From Charina bottae (lineage: Eukaryota; Chordata; Lepidosauria; Squamata; Charinaidae), in contig JALMGJ010000005.1 of NCBI GenBank assembly GCA_023362775.1, forward strand, positions 38,311,463-38,375,462: 64,000 bases of DNA, read 5' to 3'. This document shows positions 1 to 11,700 of this stretch, in pieces. The notes beneath the pieces are model-generated. The model worked only from the letters and a program-made list of their open reading frames with translations, did no database searches and had not been told where the DNA came from. Within the stretch, counting starts at the first letter, position 1. Every line of letters begins with the position of its first letter. The position numbers and the translations under genes are program-made.

Positions 1-60
1 GGGCGGGATATAAATATGATAAATAAATAAATAAATAAATAAATAAAATAAAATGTTGAG
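1..60 (+). repeat. LINE/SINE 3' tail with (AAAT)n
   Basis: Begins gggcgggatataaat followed by AAAT units to about 56; the same tail ends the L2-like and tRNA-type repeats elsewhere in the window. The body lies upstream of base 1. A second short tail of this type (aataaaggcgggataaaa) is at about 811-843. Confidence 0.6.
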
Positions 61-966
61 CTCAGCACTACAAATACAACTAAGATGCTTTATCATTCTT
101 TAAAGGTAAATGATAAATGTTACACACATCGGGTCAGGTAGAAGAAAGTTGATTTCAAAGTTTTGTTTAAATGCTGGGCTATTGATGTTGCAGTACTTGG
201 CTTTACTCGCTTGTTTCATCAGAGATAGAAGAATGAGATGGGATTTTGGCAGTTGAGAAACTGGAGGAGTAATATATTGAAAATGTTTATAAAAATAAAA
301 TGGATAGTCATGGTGGGAGAAGTGCTGAGATCTCAGCACTGTCAGTGGGCCAACAAATACCTTTCTTTGATAAATTGTCAGTCATGACCCAGTGGTTGAT
401 TGTCTCTCACGTATGCTAGCTGGGTAACATTGCATTCAGCAAATGAAGAGATTGACAGAAGAGGAATTGAGTTCTCTGTATCTATATGGAGAATACCTAA
501 ATAGAAATCACAGAGGCTGTTAGAGTAGGGAATCTATGGCACACTTTCCCAAATTGGGTGCTTTCTGAATAAATGGACACTTCTAGGAGCTGAGGCACTA
601 TATCCAGAGAGCACCAGATTAAGGAAGACCCGTGTAGAAAAATGTAGTGGGCTGGTGGACATGAACTATTTCTTCATGCCCTTCCTCTGCTAAATTTGGT
701 GGGCTTTTATATATATTTATATTTATTTGCAGACTGCTAACTTTAATGGGCTTATTTACAGGGCTGCTCTAAATCTATGCTTTATGATAAATAGAACATT
801 TGTACCTTTTAATAAAGGCGGGATAAAAATAAAATAAATAATATGTCTCATCTGTATATCCTCTAAAAGAATATTTGATTTCAGTTTTAACATTGTGTGA
901 ATAACTTTTAGTCATATTTATTACAAAGGAAAGGTAATGAGGTAACAGCTCTGTTTTATCTTTTAG

Positions 967-1078
967 GCAGAGGTCGAGGAGAAAGTGGTTTCTACCAAAG
1001 AAGTTTTGATGACGTGGAAGGTGGATTTGGAAGAGGAGGGGGCAGAGAAATGCATAGGTCACAGAGCTGGGAGGAAAG
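967..1078 (+). CDS. GIGYF2: GIGYF2 exon: Arg/Gly-rich end and QRSFDDVEG region
   Basis: Encodes RGRGESGFYQRSFDDVEG and then a glycine-rich GRGGGREMHRSQSWEER segment, closely matching vertebrate GIGYF2. The donor gtaatt follows GAA AG. The start is uncertain: two acceptors lie 4 bases apart (TAG ending at 966 and CAG ending at 970). They give different phases, and the preceding exon is outside the window. I used the first AG after the pyrimidine tract; 971 is the alternative. Confidence 0.9.
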
Positions 1079-2262
1079 GTAATTCAAAAATCATATATAG
1101 TATAATTAAATCATTTGCTTTTTTAATGGAGCAGTCCTGGCTGTGCTTTGATGTTCATGCCTTGATGGGATCTTGTAATATATTTCCAAGAATATATTTT
1201 TTAAATTATTAAATCAGAATGTGACCAGTGTTTGCCTCCATTTGTGTACACTAAAGTATGCTTTATTTTATTATAGCTTGTGTTTTATCTATTTTTAGTG
1301 TATGTTGTATTGAGTATTTTGACTACAGTTCAAATCATAAATGAAGAAATGAATGAATATATTATCAACATTGGTAGCAGCTCCCATCACAGAGTATATT
1401 CATAATTAACTAGTTTTGCTTAGTTAACATTGGAAATAGCCCTAGGATTCTTATTATTCTGAAGAAGTATGGAGTCATGAGACCCAGATTATTTTTTAAT
1501 ATGTATTGCATAAACAATATGTAAATAAATATTCTTTTTTTATGTAAACAAACACATTAAGATGGAAAAATATTAGGTAGTATTTATGACTTAGAAAGTT
1601 ATGTTAAAACGATATTTCTTGGGAAATTTAGAGAAAATTCTGGTTGATGGTTTTCTCAGGATCATAGATTAGTACTTGCTTTCATGTTTAACCAACAACA
1701 TGAACAGTAACTGAATTTGCTAAATGCTGGGCATGCTGGAAATATATGTTGGTATTCAACAAACAGAATACCATGTGAACTCAAAGGGCTTTAGATTTGT
1801 TTCAGTAGCAGATATCTCTGTGGCATTGTGATATGTCATGTGAATCTGTAGTGTACAGGAACAAACAAATTATATTATGACAGAACAATGTATTGAAAAC
1901 ATGATTTGAATAATATAAAGAAAAAGAAAAAGGCAATTGGTGGAGAGTTCTGCAAATTGGTTATATTTTTTCTTATACAAGCATGCAGATAACACAAACG
2001 TGTGTGTATCTACTTTCTGCATTAATATGAAGTAAAATGTATTGACAATATGAATTAATTATAAGAACCTGTTTAATATAACTAGATATTGAACAAATTG
2101 ATATAATGCAAGTGTTTTAATGGGTTCCTCTCCAGAATAGTTTTCATTATTCTGTCTCTATACATTCTTGAATTTCTATCTTGAATTTTCTTCTAAGTTT
2201 TGAAAATGAAGTGTTTTTCCTGAAAAAGCATTTTTGTATGTTTGTTTTTCTAATTTTTTTAG
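1079..2262 (+). other. GIGYF2 intron, no feature recognised
   Basis: AT-rich intron sequence; no gene, RNA or recognisable repeat seen. Confidence 0.7.
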
Positions 2263-2303
2263 GGGAGACAGAAGGTTTGAAAAAACAGGCAGAAAAGAAC
2301 CAG
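2263..2303 (+). CDS. GIGYF2: GIGYF2 micro-exon (GDRRFEKTGRKEP)
   Basis: This 41-base exon sits between a T-rich acceptor (ttttttag) and donor gtatgt. It completes the split Arg codon of the previous exon and encodes GDRRFEKTGRKEP, with one base carried to the next exon. It is followed by the 20.8-kb intron that holds KCNJ13. Confidence 0.93.
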
Positions 2304-2431
2304 GTATGTGGGATCTTTTCTTTGAAAACTTTAGAGGTATAACAGTTTATATTCTCCATAGTTAGTAGATGTTATTTGAATTCATGTATTTGCGTGTGAA
2401 ATTACCCAACTCAGCAATACAATGTCCTTGT

Positions 2432-2535
2432 ACAGGCAACCTTCCCCATCTGGACACTGTCCAGATGCATGGACTTCAATTCTGGGAGTTGGTTGACACA
2501 TTTGGAGGATGCCTAGATTAGGGAAGGTTAAGCTG
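2432..2535. repeat. Old palindromic DNA-transposon remnant (hAT-like)
   Basis: About 100 bases whose ends are imperfect inverted copies (caggcaaccttcccc against gggaaggttaagctg) and whose interior resembles the common amniote motif of tctggacactgtccaga. Too diverged to assign with certainty. Confidence 0.35.
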
Positions 2536-2667
2536 CGGAGCCTTTAAAGAAATGGTCTATGTTGTCACTTGAAAAAATGAGAAGAGTCTGTTTGGGGGAC
2601 ACAGTTGCATTGAAGTTTTGCACTGAATTTCTATCACTGGAGAGCCTCACATTCTAGTCAACTCTAA

Positions 2668-2760
2668 GCCATGAAAGTCACTGGATGACTGTGAGCAAGT
2701 AATTCTCTCCCAGCCTGACCTACCTCGCAGAGTAGTAGTTATGCAAAAAGAAGAGGAAAG
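2668..2760 (+). repeat. Diverged tRNA-SINE body fragment
   Basis: Resembles the interior of the tRNA-derived SINE seen at 31402: ccatgaaagtcactggatgact, then tctctcccagcctgacctac and tcgcagagtagtagtt. No head or tail; an old copy. Confidence 0.4.
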
Positions 2761-3535
2761 GTTGAGGAAATAGAGAATGGCCTTGAAGGACAACGGGAAG
2801 ATCCATTACCAAGGTAACAATCAGACAAGCACAGTTTGAACCCATTCCAAGAAACAAACTTAAGAAAATGCCTCAGACAGGCCCCTCCCTAATTTACATG
2901 AAGATAAAGTGAGGGAGGAGGGAAGCACATTCATACTTTTAAGATTCTGTTACTATGGCTGTTCTAACAAAAGTAGTTTTAAACCCATATGGCATTTGTT
3001 TCTTAGTCAAATATAGGGCTGACAAATATTTTGTATGCTAATTTGAGAACCTGAACAAAAGAAGAATATAAAATAAATACTTGGTATTACCAACATTTGA
3101 TTTTTTTAAAAATCACTCCTAAGATTTCTGGAATAAATACTGGACTAAGTACCATATTATCCAAAAGATACATGAGGATTTTTCCATTAATAATTACATG
3201 TGAATGAAAGTCGTCAGAGGGAGGGCCAAGGATACCATTTAATCTAATGAATAATAATAAGAAACCAATGAAAGCAAGTGGCTGAAATGGAGACAGGATT
3301 GAGGGAGAAACTACAGTTATCCTGTTAGGGGGAATGAAGACAAGTCCACTAGCTCTGTTCTGAAGTATAGGGTAAGTGGACACTGTCATGGCAAGTGAAG
3401 ACTGTCAAATCAGTAACCTTGTAGTAGTCAGAAGAAAATCTTCATGGAAAAAGAGATTGTCCATTGTAGGCACATGGAGGTGATGCATGAAGAGAAAGAC
3501 TAGCATGCTGACTCTTAAGTCCTACCTATTCTTAT

Positions 3536-3800
3536 CAGGGAGTAAAAGTTACTGAGCTTAGTGGGACTTATTACAGATAAGTATGCATGTTTCCTTGAGT
3601 GTGCAACCAAGTACAGAGGCCTATTATTAATCTGTTTCTTTTTTGTAAGTGGGAAAAAGGATATCTTCCCTGGCATACATAGAATAAAATGGATTAAACA
3701 GATTTATCCCCAGTATAGCAATGTTCTGTGTATACTTATGTGGGAGTAAAAGCCACTGATCTTAGTGGAGTTTACTATAGAGTAAGCATGCATAGTTTTA
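3536..3800. repeat. Pair of similar repeat fragments in direct orientation
   Basis: Two related segments about 200 bases apart, beginning gggagtaaaagttactgagc (3539) and gggagtaaaagccactgat (3742), share the motif of lineage repeats with gtgggacttatt. A copy in the opposite orientation sits at about 63835-63901. Class not determined. Confidence 0.4.
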
Positions 3801-6678
3801 TGCTTACTGAGCCAGATTTCCAGAAATTGTTCCTTTTTTTCTGTGTGATATATATATGCAGAAAAAAATCAATTAATTTTACAAATTGAGTATCTTATTT
3901 TACAGGCAAATAATTTTAATAAGTAATAATTATTTAAGATTAATTTTTTATCTTGGCTCTGCCTTTTATTGGATGTGGTTTCTGTCATGCCCATATGGAC
4001 ACCCATAAAAATTCTATTGCATATACACATTTGTTGGGGAAAAAATTCCTTATGCTGGCTTCAGTAACAGTTGGCAATCCTGCTTGACAAGTTGAGAAAG
4101 CTGGGCAGTGTGAAGGATTTTTATGTGTAATCTTTCCTTTGTGGGAAGGGTTGTCTTAAATCCAAGGTCATCTTAATTTCAAATAAATGCAGTATGTTGA
4201 AATTATTTAAAGGTGTAATCCTGAATTCTTTTGTGGCTTTTTAAAAAATATATATGCCTCTTATAGATACTAGCGGGCTTTGCACAGTGGCTGTTTTATT
4301 TTAGAATTCCTTTTCTGATTTTCCCCCCACACTAGTCCTGTATAGTAGGCTAATCTGCAAATTCACAATGCCCAAAGCCAATATAGTAAAACTTTAAGCT
4401 TGAGTTTGGATTTTAACCAGCTTCAGTAACAGAATAAAATTATATAAATAACTATGGCTATTTGCACTAATCTCCAAAGCATGCATTAAAGATAAAGTAT
4501 CACTGGAGTTAGTAAAGCTGATGTTAGAATTCAAATTCTTGCTTTTTGTTTGAAATCTGACTGCCATGTTTAGTGTACTTGTTAATGCTGAAGCTGTCCA
4601 ACCCAGTATGTATTTTCTTTTCAGTATAAGCACTTTTCTATAAAACCTTTTTAACAATATCTCAAGTTGTTAATGTTGGATTACAAGAACAATTTGCTTC
4701 TGTTAACTAATATTTAAATTATAAAAGACTTTTGAGGCAAACAAAATTAATGCTTCTACTTGTATAAGTAATTGGAAGCATGTAACTTCTTACCAGGGCT
4801 GTTTACTTATAGACTGAAAGTTTGCATTTCTTTTTTCTACATATTAAGTATATTAGACAGAACATAGTAAAATGTAAAAAGATTAGAAAATTAGCATAGT
4901 TAAGCTGGAGTTTTGGTAAAAATTGGGCATATAGATTAAAAGCGAAATGCTTTATGATCCTAACAGTGCTATAGAAGGGAGACAATTGTTTAAATTGATG
5001 GACAAAAATATAAAGTACAAATCCAATTTAATGAGTATTCAAAATGATAATTACTATTGCTGTTTGGTCTCTGCGTTGGGCTAAGCCATGATCACAGTAC
5101 CCAGTGAATGAAAAGATTAAAGCCTCAGCACAGACAAGGGCAAAACTACTTCCAAAACCTTGTAAGACAACATAAGTCTAGTACTATATTGTGGTGATGT
5201 TCCAGTTTATTTTTTTTTCTAAAGCATAGTTTGTCATGACTCCCACCTCCCTTATCTTCATTTGTAAAGACATTTCTCCATCCTGAGAATATGCTATGAT
5301 TATTCTTAACATTACATACATAGAATATCATTAGCAACTTTAGTAAAATACTGGGGGTCTCAGATGCCTTAAAAACTTTGAATTGACAGCTGGTATCATT
5401 ATGAAACTAATTAATTGTCCAGATTAATTGTCCCTACCATGTTCTCAGTTGACCATAGAATCCATAATTGTCAGGCACAAAACCATTCCTTAGATTTGGG
5501 GGAATAATAATAAGCTTCGTAAAAAGTACTTTATAATTGGTAACAAATCTCAACAGCAAAACTAGTATATACATATAAATACATTTAATCCAAATTCAAG
5601 AGCAAAAAGCTAAGCTCTTCATAACCGCAAGTTAGAAACAAAGCCATTTGAAAGTAAAACTTAAAACCTATACCATTTTTTTTCTGAGAAGAACCTTTTA
5701 ATCATCCTTTACATAAAAGCACTTAGTGGTTCTGATGATGCTTTGTAGTTTTTCTTAGGTGTGTATACAGAGAAGTTATCTCTTTGGCTGAAAAAAAGTT
5801 GAGAAGCCACAAAAACGGTCCTTTTAAACTTAGAAACAGCAACAATGTTAGTTCTGATAAACTGTTCCGGTAATAATCATGAATCAGTTGGCACAAAGTC
5901 TGATATTCAAAGTCTGATAATTAGATTTCATGTTTGCACAGTTATTTTGTAAAGTCAGATGTTTATCTCTGCACTTAATGAACATAGTAGTACGGAAAGA
6001 TAAATAAATGTGGGAAGTAGTGGATCTTTCTCATGATAGGATTATTTTGCAAGACAGAAAAAGAATTGTTCTTGATAGGAGAATTATGAATACAGATTGA
6101 TAGTTTCCTGATGTCTGTAAATGTCCCAGTGCAGAGTATTAGAGTCCAATGTATCTTAAAATTCTTATCGTTCACTTTCATCACAAAATTGCCTAGGGAT
6201 GTTGAACTTGTTCTTAACTGCTGGAACAAAGAGATTTGGCAAATGCTTGTGATTTTCCTTAATAAACAAGCACAGCAGGATTGCAATTTCAGTGCCACAG
6301 AAAATACTAGCAACATTCTTCATAGCATGTTTAAACATCAGCATATTCTGTTGTAACTGTATAGCAAGAGAAGGTTGATCTGAGAAACCTGTGGAACCTT
6401 GAGATTTTCAGGTGAACATGATTTTTAGTGGAGATATTTTTAATAAAGTTGTGTCCATTTTTCCATAGTATTCACCCTCATGGCATTTAATTAGATTCCT
6501 TGAACAACTCTCTGAATTCAAAAGTCTCCTATTTAGGCCAGTGCAGTTTTAATCATAGTCCATTGAATTCAGCAGGTAGCATTTTTTTGTTTTGTAAGGA
6601 TTTGTGCAATGGTTCTTGTCCCTGACTGTTTTTTTGGTGCAGTTCCATGGCTCATCCAGTAACATGGATACTATGCTC

Positions 6679-6684
6679 TTTATT
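6679..6684 (-). promoter_or_regulatory. Candidate poly(A) signal for KCNJ13
   Basis: AATAAA on the minus strand about 135 bases after the stop codon. Another AATAAA (6816-6821) overlaps the stop codon itself. Mammalian KCNJ13 has a longer 3' UTR, so neither may be the main site. Confidence 0.3.
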
Positions 6685-6816
6685 CTGCACATCGTTCTGA
6701 AGTCAGAGGTACTCATAGAATAAAACAAACATGAGAAAATAGAGAGGATAAAGATGGCATTGATATGATAGTGGTATTTCATTTTGTTTTTTAAAAAACT
6801 GGCACACATTCACAGT

Positions 6817-7427
6817 TTATTCTGTCATCTGAGTCTCACAGATTTGGAAGCTGTCAATGTGCTGTCCATTGATGCGAATCTCCATTTTTGAACGTTTAGT
6901 GTCTGCTGCTGGAAGTTCTGGGATTGTTTTATCAAAATTTTCCATTTTGATCTGATATTCCCCTTTGGCACCTCGAGCCAGCATAGAAGCAAAGTGGTGA
7001 TGTAATACAATCTCTGATGGGAGATAGGATGTCCTCCTTTGACATGTTTCCCCTGTGCCCTCTTGTGTGGCTGAAAGGAAGACTACTAGCTCAAAATGAT
7101 GATGAGCCTCCCTTTGTAGAACAATGGCTAGAGGACTTGATGGTGTAATAGAATGGTAATAGGTCAAGGGGAAAATAAAAAATGGGCACTCTTCAGAAGT
7201 GATGCTATCCAAATGGAAATCCACAGTAGTTTGATGCAGTTGACCAGTTTCACGCTCTTCATAAAGAACTGCAGAAATCCGAACACTGGTGAGTGGACTT
7301 GGGCGAGTATTAGCCACTTGGAACATTAAGTATGGCTTTCCTTCTTTGTGTGTCACCACTGCAAGATAAGTGAACCGGATGGAGAGAGCTCGATTCTTTG
7401 GTCTGGCAATTTTTGCTACAAATGCAC
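6817..7427 (-). CDS. KCNJ13: KCNJ13 exon with cytosolic C-terminal domain and stop
   Basis: Follows acceptor ctttttatttag. Encodes [20 protein letters not shown], the membrane-proximal basic segment that binds PIP2 in Kir channels, then the Kir immunoglobulin-like domain: [58 protein letters not shown] and [20 protein letters not shown]. It ends at a TAA at 6817-6819 after CETQMTE. No frameshift or premature stop. Confidence 0.98.
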
Positions 7428-8284
7428 CTAAATAAAAAGAGAATTTAAATAAAGATAATGCATGTAAATGTAATTTTTTGGTGCTAGTTGATAGAAACTA
7501 AGCACAGTTAAACAGATTAGTACATCACATTATTTGAAGTAGAGAAATACAAATTAAGGTCAGTTTTAAATGTTGATTAAAATATAATTTAACATTTATT
7601 TTTAGGACAAGAGCTATTATTTCCTATGATGTAATATTTCAAGCTAATGTGCTGTATCATCTCTCAGCAGATTTGTGTTGCAATAAATTTTATTGTAAAC
7701 TATTTTTTAAATTTATGATAATATGAAAATGTCATTTTTCTAGTTATTGTTTCATTTTACATTATTATAAATATATTGTGTGTATTTACAATGCACATAT
7801 GTATAGTAGAACATTACAGACACTGACCAGAAAAAGATATAGTTATGCAATAGAATTTATAGAATAAGGCTTACCTGTATTTATAGTATATACTGGGTTC
7901 AAAAGCCCTCAAATAATCATCTTGTTAGATTAAAAAAAAGATGTACTAAGCATTATTTACAGAGAAATGTCCCATTGAACTAAGTAGGATTTTCTTTGTT
8001 TGTACAGCTGCTTTGGATCTTGTTAGTTTTAAACCATTTAATTCTGTGGGGGTGGACCCCATCTGTACAATAGATAACACTGCTAATTTAAAATCCTTTG
8101 TACTATTATTTTACTGACATAAAAATGGGAATATAGCTTGTCAAGCTGTTCTGAAAATAATTATATTTTTTGGGTATGGGCAGTGGCATAGCCTTTTCCT
8201 TGTTTCTCTTATCTAACTTCACAACAGAATTTTCATATGAACCACACCATCGAAACACTTAGTTATGAAGTAAGATCTGTTTAC

Positions 8285-8765
8285 CTGTGATAAAGGCCTC
8301 CAGCATTAGACCCAGTAACATTTGTATAGCAAGTAGAGCAATTGCACTTGGACAGTCTCCACTTGGGAACATTGTGCCATAACCGATAGTGAGCTGTGTC
8401 TCCAGTGAAAAGGAAAAAGCAGCTGTAAAGCTAGTGATGTACTTTACACAAATAGTATGGTTTTCAGGTGGGGCATCATGATCAATCTCCAGATCTCCAT
8501 TCATTTCAGCTAAGAGGTACCAGAGAATTGCAAAAACAAGCCAGTGGAGGACAAAAGAAGCAGAAAATACCAACATCATCCATCTCCAGCGCATATCCAT
8601 TAGTATTCCCCAAGCATCTTTTAAGTATGCAAGTCCTTTTCCTTGGGCACCATCGATCTGGAGCGTGCTGTGCCCATCTTTAGTGACCATTCTTGGGTAC
8701 CGTTGAGCCAGCAGAGGAGCACTAGGTTTGGTGGTGTTGCCTTCTATCACTTCTGTCCTCATCTT
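8285..8765 (-). CDS. KCNJ13: KCNJ13 exon with start codon: TM1, pore and TM2
   Basis: The ATG is at 8760-8762 with three bases of 5' UTR after the acceptor. Residues 1-159 and the first base of codon 160. The N-terminus is cytosolic ([15 protein letters not shown] at about 24-38), TM1 about 58-84, the extracellular turret has the N-glycosylation site NHT (101-103), the pore helix and filter are TIGYGT (125-130), and TM2 ends in LMLEAFITG. Met131 follows the filter where most Kir channels have Arg; this is the known Kir7.1 feature linked to its low conductance and weak Mg2+/Ba2+ block. Compared with human there are a few extra residues near the N-terminus. Donor gtaaac. Confidence 0.98.
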
Positions 8766-8768
8766 CTG

Positions 8769-11700
8769 AAAATGAAAAGTAAAAAACTCTGGGACACTTG
8801 TTTATCTAGTCACGTGATGATCAGAGATTCTGACATATTGGCAGTGGACGAGATGCCACATGCAGCTAGCCAAGGAAGTTTTTAAAACATGCACTTCTGA
8901 GAAAATTAACTTTGGAGAGCCAGGTTAGTCACAATGGAATAATTGGTACCTTAAAAACAAAACAAAACAAAAAAAAAAAAAACCTAAATGTCAGATGACT
9001 TTTTCAGACTTCTCTATAATTTAGAAATGTTAGCCAATTTAGGTTTACTTGTGTGTCTGAAAGTTTAGTTCCAAAGTAGAAAAGGAGTATTGCAAGTGTG
9101 CATCATCTGGAATTAAGTAATGTGTTTATGAAGCAAAGTATTCTATTATAGCTATTTGTAATATTATAAATTCTGTTCTGTATATAACTCTTTTGGTGGC
9201 AATCTTAAGGCTGTCATATTACACCTGTTGCATAAAATTTTCCTCACAAACTTCTGTGAGTTTCTATCTACATTTTCACTGCTGCCAACCATGATATTCT
9301 TATTGTCTAGAATTGTGGTACCTGGGATGTAGCCTCTTCTGCTGAACATACTCAGGCCACTGCTGATGTAAAGCTGTATTAAAAAGGGGACAGAGAATAA
9401 TACGGAAAATATTATGCAATTATATAAACTATAAAGAAGTCCTGAGGAAAAAAATGCCAGTGCTAAATTCCAAATTTGCCAAAGAGAAACACGAATGAGG
9501 CTTCTCTTATATTTTATTTTTTTAATGTTTAGCCTGGTTTTCAAAGCAAATTACATTCCTATGGGACCTGTAGATGTTGAACATAATTTTCTATAGCAAA
9601 AGCTCATTCACATTTTTAAAAGGAGCACACATAATTTCAGAAATATATGAAATATCCAGTCATGGTCTCTTGTTGCTAGAGACTGTGTAGTAAACCTGGT
9701 AACAAAATATTGTTTCCACTTTGTCATCAGTTGTTAGGTATATGAATGACACACATGCATGAGGGCAAGAAATTCCAGGTAAATAAAATTGTAAAATGTA
9801 TGGGTAGATAATTGGACACAGTAAAAATAAATAAATAATTGGACACAGTAAAATGTATGGATTTTGCTTGTGATCCAGGTGTCTGAACTCAAAATTAGAG
9901 TTTTGAGTTTTGAAGCGTTACCACATTTCCCAAATATTCAGTACCCTGTAGATCACATTGTTTTGTTTCACCATGATTACTTCTTTTGAAATGTGATTAC
10001 GTTTAATATTTTGTTCTCTGTGTCCCTCTGCAGTGCTACACTAAACCAGAAGCGCCCATCAGTTATTGGAGCATACATCTTTCTTCTCTTTCATCCCTTC
10101 TTTTAAAGAACAGAATAGTTTATTTTGAACATAAGCTGTACATAGTTTTCTAACATGTTCATATTTAAAAATTCTTATTTGTAGTTTTGAACATGAAAGA
10201 TTTTATGTTCAGTAGATCTAAATCATATTGTAATCTTATATATAGGCATAATGTGATCGCAAACATGATTTAAGCATATTCTTCACAAACCTTATAGAAC
10301 AATCTATGAAAAGTAATTCCACTATATACAAATAACACTTTAAAGGTAGGGAATAAAGTAGCTATGCAAAATATGTGTAATTGCTTAAATGCCATCACTG
10401 CATCATATTCCCATAAAGCACTTTTTTGTAGTCTGATCTGCTAGAACCGCAAAAAAAGATTCAGTCTTACATGAGTGGCAAAGATGATTAAAAATTCTTC
10501 CTAAGATCCCATAAACTGGAATATGTGTCCATAAAAGTCAGTGGTCTGTAGCTGAAAATATTGAAGGCAAGACCATGGCTCACTGATAATCTGATGGGAC
10601 AATGAAAATAATAGTAACAATAATTTGCTTATTTGTGTATTAATATAGTACCTCAGGCTGTTATCTTTGCAACAGCTATATAAAATAAGTTAATATTACT
10701 GCTATATTACATATAAGGGCTCTAGGTTTGTAGCAAAAGCAAGATTAATTATCCAATTCACAGCACAGTCTCTTTATATATTATGCTATAGTAGCTCTGT
10801 GCAGAAAAGCAGATTTTAAAATTGTGCCTCAGTTTCATCCAAGAATAAGACAAGCCCCCTTATTTAAAAGGAAGCTTTTTTCAATTCAGAAAAATAGGGT
10901 TTGAATTTAAAAGTGTTTAATTATATGAAATATGAGATTAAATTATTTTTAAAATTGATACAGAATCTGGAAACCATTCAGTGAGCTACACAAGCCATCT
11001 CCATTAAGTTCTTATCAGAAATAAAGAACAATCTCTATAAAATGGGCATTGCATTACAATAGAAGTATCTAGTTAAGACCACTAGGGCTCTTGTGCTCTT
11101 TGTTGTGATTTCTCATGAATTATAGCTAGCTAGGGCACTTGATAAAAGTGTCTTGGGTACTGCTACTTTGTGACGACATATTTGTAATTTTACTTCTGAA
11201 ATCCATCAATTATATTTTAAATTACACCTTTGAATATCACTTCATCTGTAAAAATTGAAACATCCCCGGTTTCCTTATTTATTTAGCAAATACGTGTTCT
11301 GCTTTTTTTCTAGTAGCTCAAGGTGGTGGAGAAAATGGAATCAGAAACTAGTAAAAACCCATTTTGAAATTAAGGTGACTCATAAAATAATTAAAATGTG
11401 CTATCGTAAGTGTAGAGAAATTAATATATGACATAACAAAATTTTCAACATGATCTTCCTTTATCTAGTGGACATGACAGGCCAAGAATGGGTAAGGCAG
11501 ACTCACACACTGTTCATTTCCAGAAGCAGACCAGTAAGCTGCTTGTACGTAGGTCAGTTTATAGGACTTGGAGGTACACACCAGTTTCCTTTCTAAAATA
11601 AATTTTAGTATATTAACATTTTTTCATTAACTCCTAGGAACCATTAAGTAAATTGTGATATTCTAGTGATTCTGTGTTCAGAGATGAACTAGGAGTTCTA

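Larger units (their letters stand above)
2304..6816 (+). other. GIGYF2 large intron, part downstream of KCNJ13
   Basis: Apart from the old repeats at 2432, 2668 and 3536, nothing recognisable. The 3' UTR of KCNJ13 must occupy part of the region just below 6817. Confidence 0.6.
6817..8765 (-). other. KCNJ13: KCNJ13 gene (Kir7.1), nested in GIGYF2 intron
   Basis: Two coding exons on the minus strand joined by a 857-base intron (7428-8284) give a 362-residue protein, compared with 360 in human. Kir7.1 is an inwardly rectifying K+ channel of the apical membrane of retinal pigment epithelium and other transporting epithelia, with very low conductance. The gene lies in the intron between GIGYF2 exons ending at 2303 and starting at 23149, in the opposite orientation, as in mammals. 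A splice acceptor (tttcag) directly upstream of AAGATG shows that a non-coding 5' exon lies further upstream on the minus strand (above 8768); I did not find it. Confidence 0.97.

Noticed and set aside
9164..9544. Minus-strand open frame of 126 residues upstream of KCNJ13
   Set aside because: No recognisable domain, composition like translated AT-rich intron, and no splice or promoter context. Could be chance; not annotated as a gene.
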